Origin: Bacteroidota bacterium
GTDB taxonomy: Bacteria > Bacteroidota > Ignavibacteria > Kapaibacteriales > Kapaibacteriaceae
Assembly: GCA_003488525.1 (NCBI GenBank)
Contig: DNLG01000156.1
Location: 20,318-27,432 of the forward strand
Length of the DNA stretch: 7,115 nucleotides
Direction of reading: 5' to 3'
Position 1 is the first letter of the stretch. Each line of letters starts with the position of its first letter. Below are positions 5,803-7,115 of this stretch, piece by piece. The notes below the pieces were generated by a model. That model saw only the letters and a list, made by a program, of their open reading frames with translations. It had not been told where the DNA came from and ran no database searches. Position numbers and translations under genes: made by a program.

Positions 5803-7115
5803 CTACGAGCCCTTGAACAGGTGCGCTCGTGCGGCATCGCGTCGTATCCGATAGAGGACGCCCTCGGCCGTCGCAACAAGGACGTGGTCGCCAATAACGC
5901 TAATGGCGCGGGTGGTCATCATTTCATCTGACAGGTAGCAGCGCCAGGTGCGGCCGCCATCGAGACTCATGGAAAAGGACGGATAGCCCGAGGCGTAGAG
6001 TATCCCATCTGCTGAGGTAACCGAGCTCAGGAACGGACGAAACTCGTAGGTGGTTGGAAGTTGAATCTCCGACAGAAAACCTGAGCGTGTAAGCCGGAAT
6101 GTTCCGGCGTTGGTTTGTAGAACGTCCGAGGTGTCGACTCGTGCTACTTCCTTCACGTTGTATGACGCCAGCCCCTTGTGAAGCGGCATCCATGTCCGCC
6201 CGGTATCCAGAGAGCGAAGAACGCCGTTCATCGTCAGCAGTAGCAGCGTATCTCCGAACCTCTGCAGCCGGTTGATCACCGACGGACCGACTGGCTGCGA
6301 GATCTTTTGCCAGGTGCTGCCCGAATCCTCGCTCCGATGGATCGAGCCGTCGTGGCACCCGACGAGCAGTGCCGAGCCCATCGAGGTGGTGGCCATCGTG
6401 ATGTACTGCTGAAGGGGGCTTGCCAGATCTGAAAGCGGTCCGCCGCAGGTAGAGACCAACGACGGTCCGCGCTGCGATGAACCGACGAGCATCGACGCGC
6501 CGAAGGGTTCGACCGTGCTCACGCCCGCCTTTGCCAGTCCGAGATGAAGGGGCTTGCCGATCGTTGCCGTGTGATCAATGTAGGCCAGGCCCTGCTCTCT
6601 GAGGCCGACGTACACGCCGCTCTGTGTTGGCGTCATACACAGGACCTGTGGCGGATCCTCAAGCAGATCGATCGGAATCATGTTCCAGTGCGAGCCGTAT
6701 TCGGGCTTGCGGAGAATCTCGCCGATCTTATGCGTAACGGCTACATACAGCAGGTCGCCCGACACACACATGCGCTGCACATAGGCACCGCTCATGAGGT
6801 CCTCCGGCTGAACTCCGAAGTGAAGATCCTGGCGGTCGATCCGTGCAATTCCGCTGCGTCCAAGCCCGATGTAGACATACCGATACGATGCCGTTACGCA
6901 CGAGGCCGAGCGGATCATCGGGTGCGCATAGGACACGGCGATACCCGAGGGACGACTGAAGATCACCAGCGTGTCGCGCACGCTTATGGTCTCAGCCTGA
7001 CCTCCGGTGCTGATCGGCGAGGATATCGCGATAGTGGCATCATCGGCGGTAGGCCGCTGTCGCTGCTCCTGCACCGGCTGCCAGGTCAGCCCCCTGTTTG
7101 TTGTGCGATTGCGAA
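5803..7115 (-). CDS. Asp-box (BNR) beta-propeller protein, 5' end outside window (gene C)
   Basis: 436 complete codons are visible, ending at TAG 5805-5803, and the frame is still open at 7115, so the N-terminus is missing. A GTG at 7074 could start translation, but an Asp-box (TTNRGLTW, 7104-7081) lies in frame upstream of it, which shows that the protein continues outward. Further Asp-boxes of the SxDxGxTW type are SEDSGSTW (6333-6310), SLDTGRTW (6213-6190) and SLDGGRTW (5967-5944). Between them are short strands such as VYIGLGRSGIARID, GVYVGLREQGLAYID and NGVLRSLD, typical of blades in BNR/YCF48-like propellers. These motifs are structural turns and do not by themselves show sialidase activity; I see no catalytic set. 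The end, ARAHLFKGS, has no T9SS sorting domain. Its function is unknown; export is likely but its signal peptide would lie outside the window. Confidence 0.78.
   Translation of the reverse strand, partial: RNRTTNRGLTWQPVQEQRQRPTADDATIAISSPISTGGQAETISVRDTLVIFSRPSGIAVSYAHPMIRSASCVTASYRYVYIGLGRSGIARIDRQDLHFGVQPEDLMSGAYVQRMCVSGDLLYVAVTHKIGEILRKPEYGSHWNMIPIDLLEDPPQVLCMTPTQSGVYVGLREQGLAYIDHTATIGKPLHLGLAKAGVSTVEPFGASMLVGSSQRGPSLVSTCGGPLSDLASPLQQYITMATTSMGSALLVGCHDGSIHRSEDSGSTWQKISQPVGPSVINRLQRFGDTLLLLTMNGVLRSLDTGRTWMPLHKGLASYNVKEVARVDTSDVLQTNAGTFRLTRSGFLSEIQLPTTYEFRPFLSSVTSADGILYASGYPSFSMSLDGGRTWRCYLSDEMMTTRAISVIGDHVLVATAEGVLYRIRRDAARAHLFKGS

Noticed and set aside
5924..6358. 144-codon minus-strand open frame
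   Set aside because: It is a shifted frame of the Asp-box gene; the Asp-boxes are found only in the longer frame.
7072..7074. GTG at 7074 as start of gene C
   Set aside because: The frame stays open to the window edge and encodes an Asp-box (TTNRGLTW) upstream of it, so the protein begins outside the window.
5803..7115. Gene C as a sialidase
   Set aside because: Asp-boxes are structural and shared by many non-enzymatic propellers; no arginine triad or other sialidase catalytic motif can be recognised.

Overview
The window looks like part of a chromosome from the Bacteroidota/Chlorobiota side of the FCB group; a Kapabacteria- or Ignavibacteria-like organism is my best guess. The grounds are fairly GC-rich coding DNA, very tight gene packing, and large secreted proteins made of beta-propellers, fibronectin-III-like repeats and Asp-box (BNR) repeats. 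One protein also ends in a divergent type IX secretion (T9SS) sorting-like domain. This placement is inference from protein style only; there is no marker gene here.

Three genes fill almost the whole window. Gene A (minus strand, 3012 down to 1, running off the left edge) and gene B (plus strand, 3048-5789) are divergent paralogues. Each encodes a signal peptide, an arylsulfate sulfotransferase (ASST)-type propeller with its His/His/Arg/His set intact, an unnamed beta-rich domain of about 120 residues, and then fibronectin-III-like repeats (five seen in A, three in B). B closes with a T9SS-like C-terminal domain; the matching end of A lies outside the window. Their start codons are separated by only 35 bases, in which both ribosome binding sites are packed. 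Gene C (minus strand, 7115 down to 5803, 5' end outside the window) encodes an Asp-box beta-propeller protein and converges on B with a 13-base gap.

Taken together this reads as a cluster of exported proteins. A and B would move sulfate between phenolic compounds outside the cytoplasm if the ASST assignment holds. C looks like a separate exported or surface propeller with no visible catalytic role. I see no RNA gene, CRISPR array, insertion sequence, phage gene or clear terminator. The most notable points are the head-to-head duplicated ASST pair, the different repeat number in their tails, a conserved cysteine pair beside the catalytic arginine, and the unnamed middle domain.
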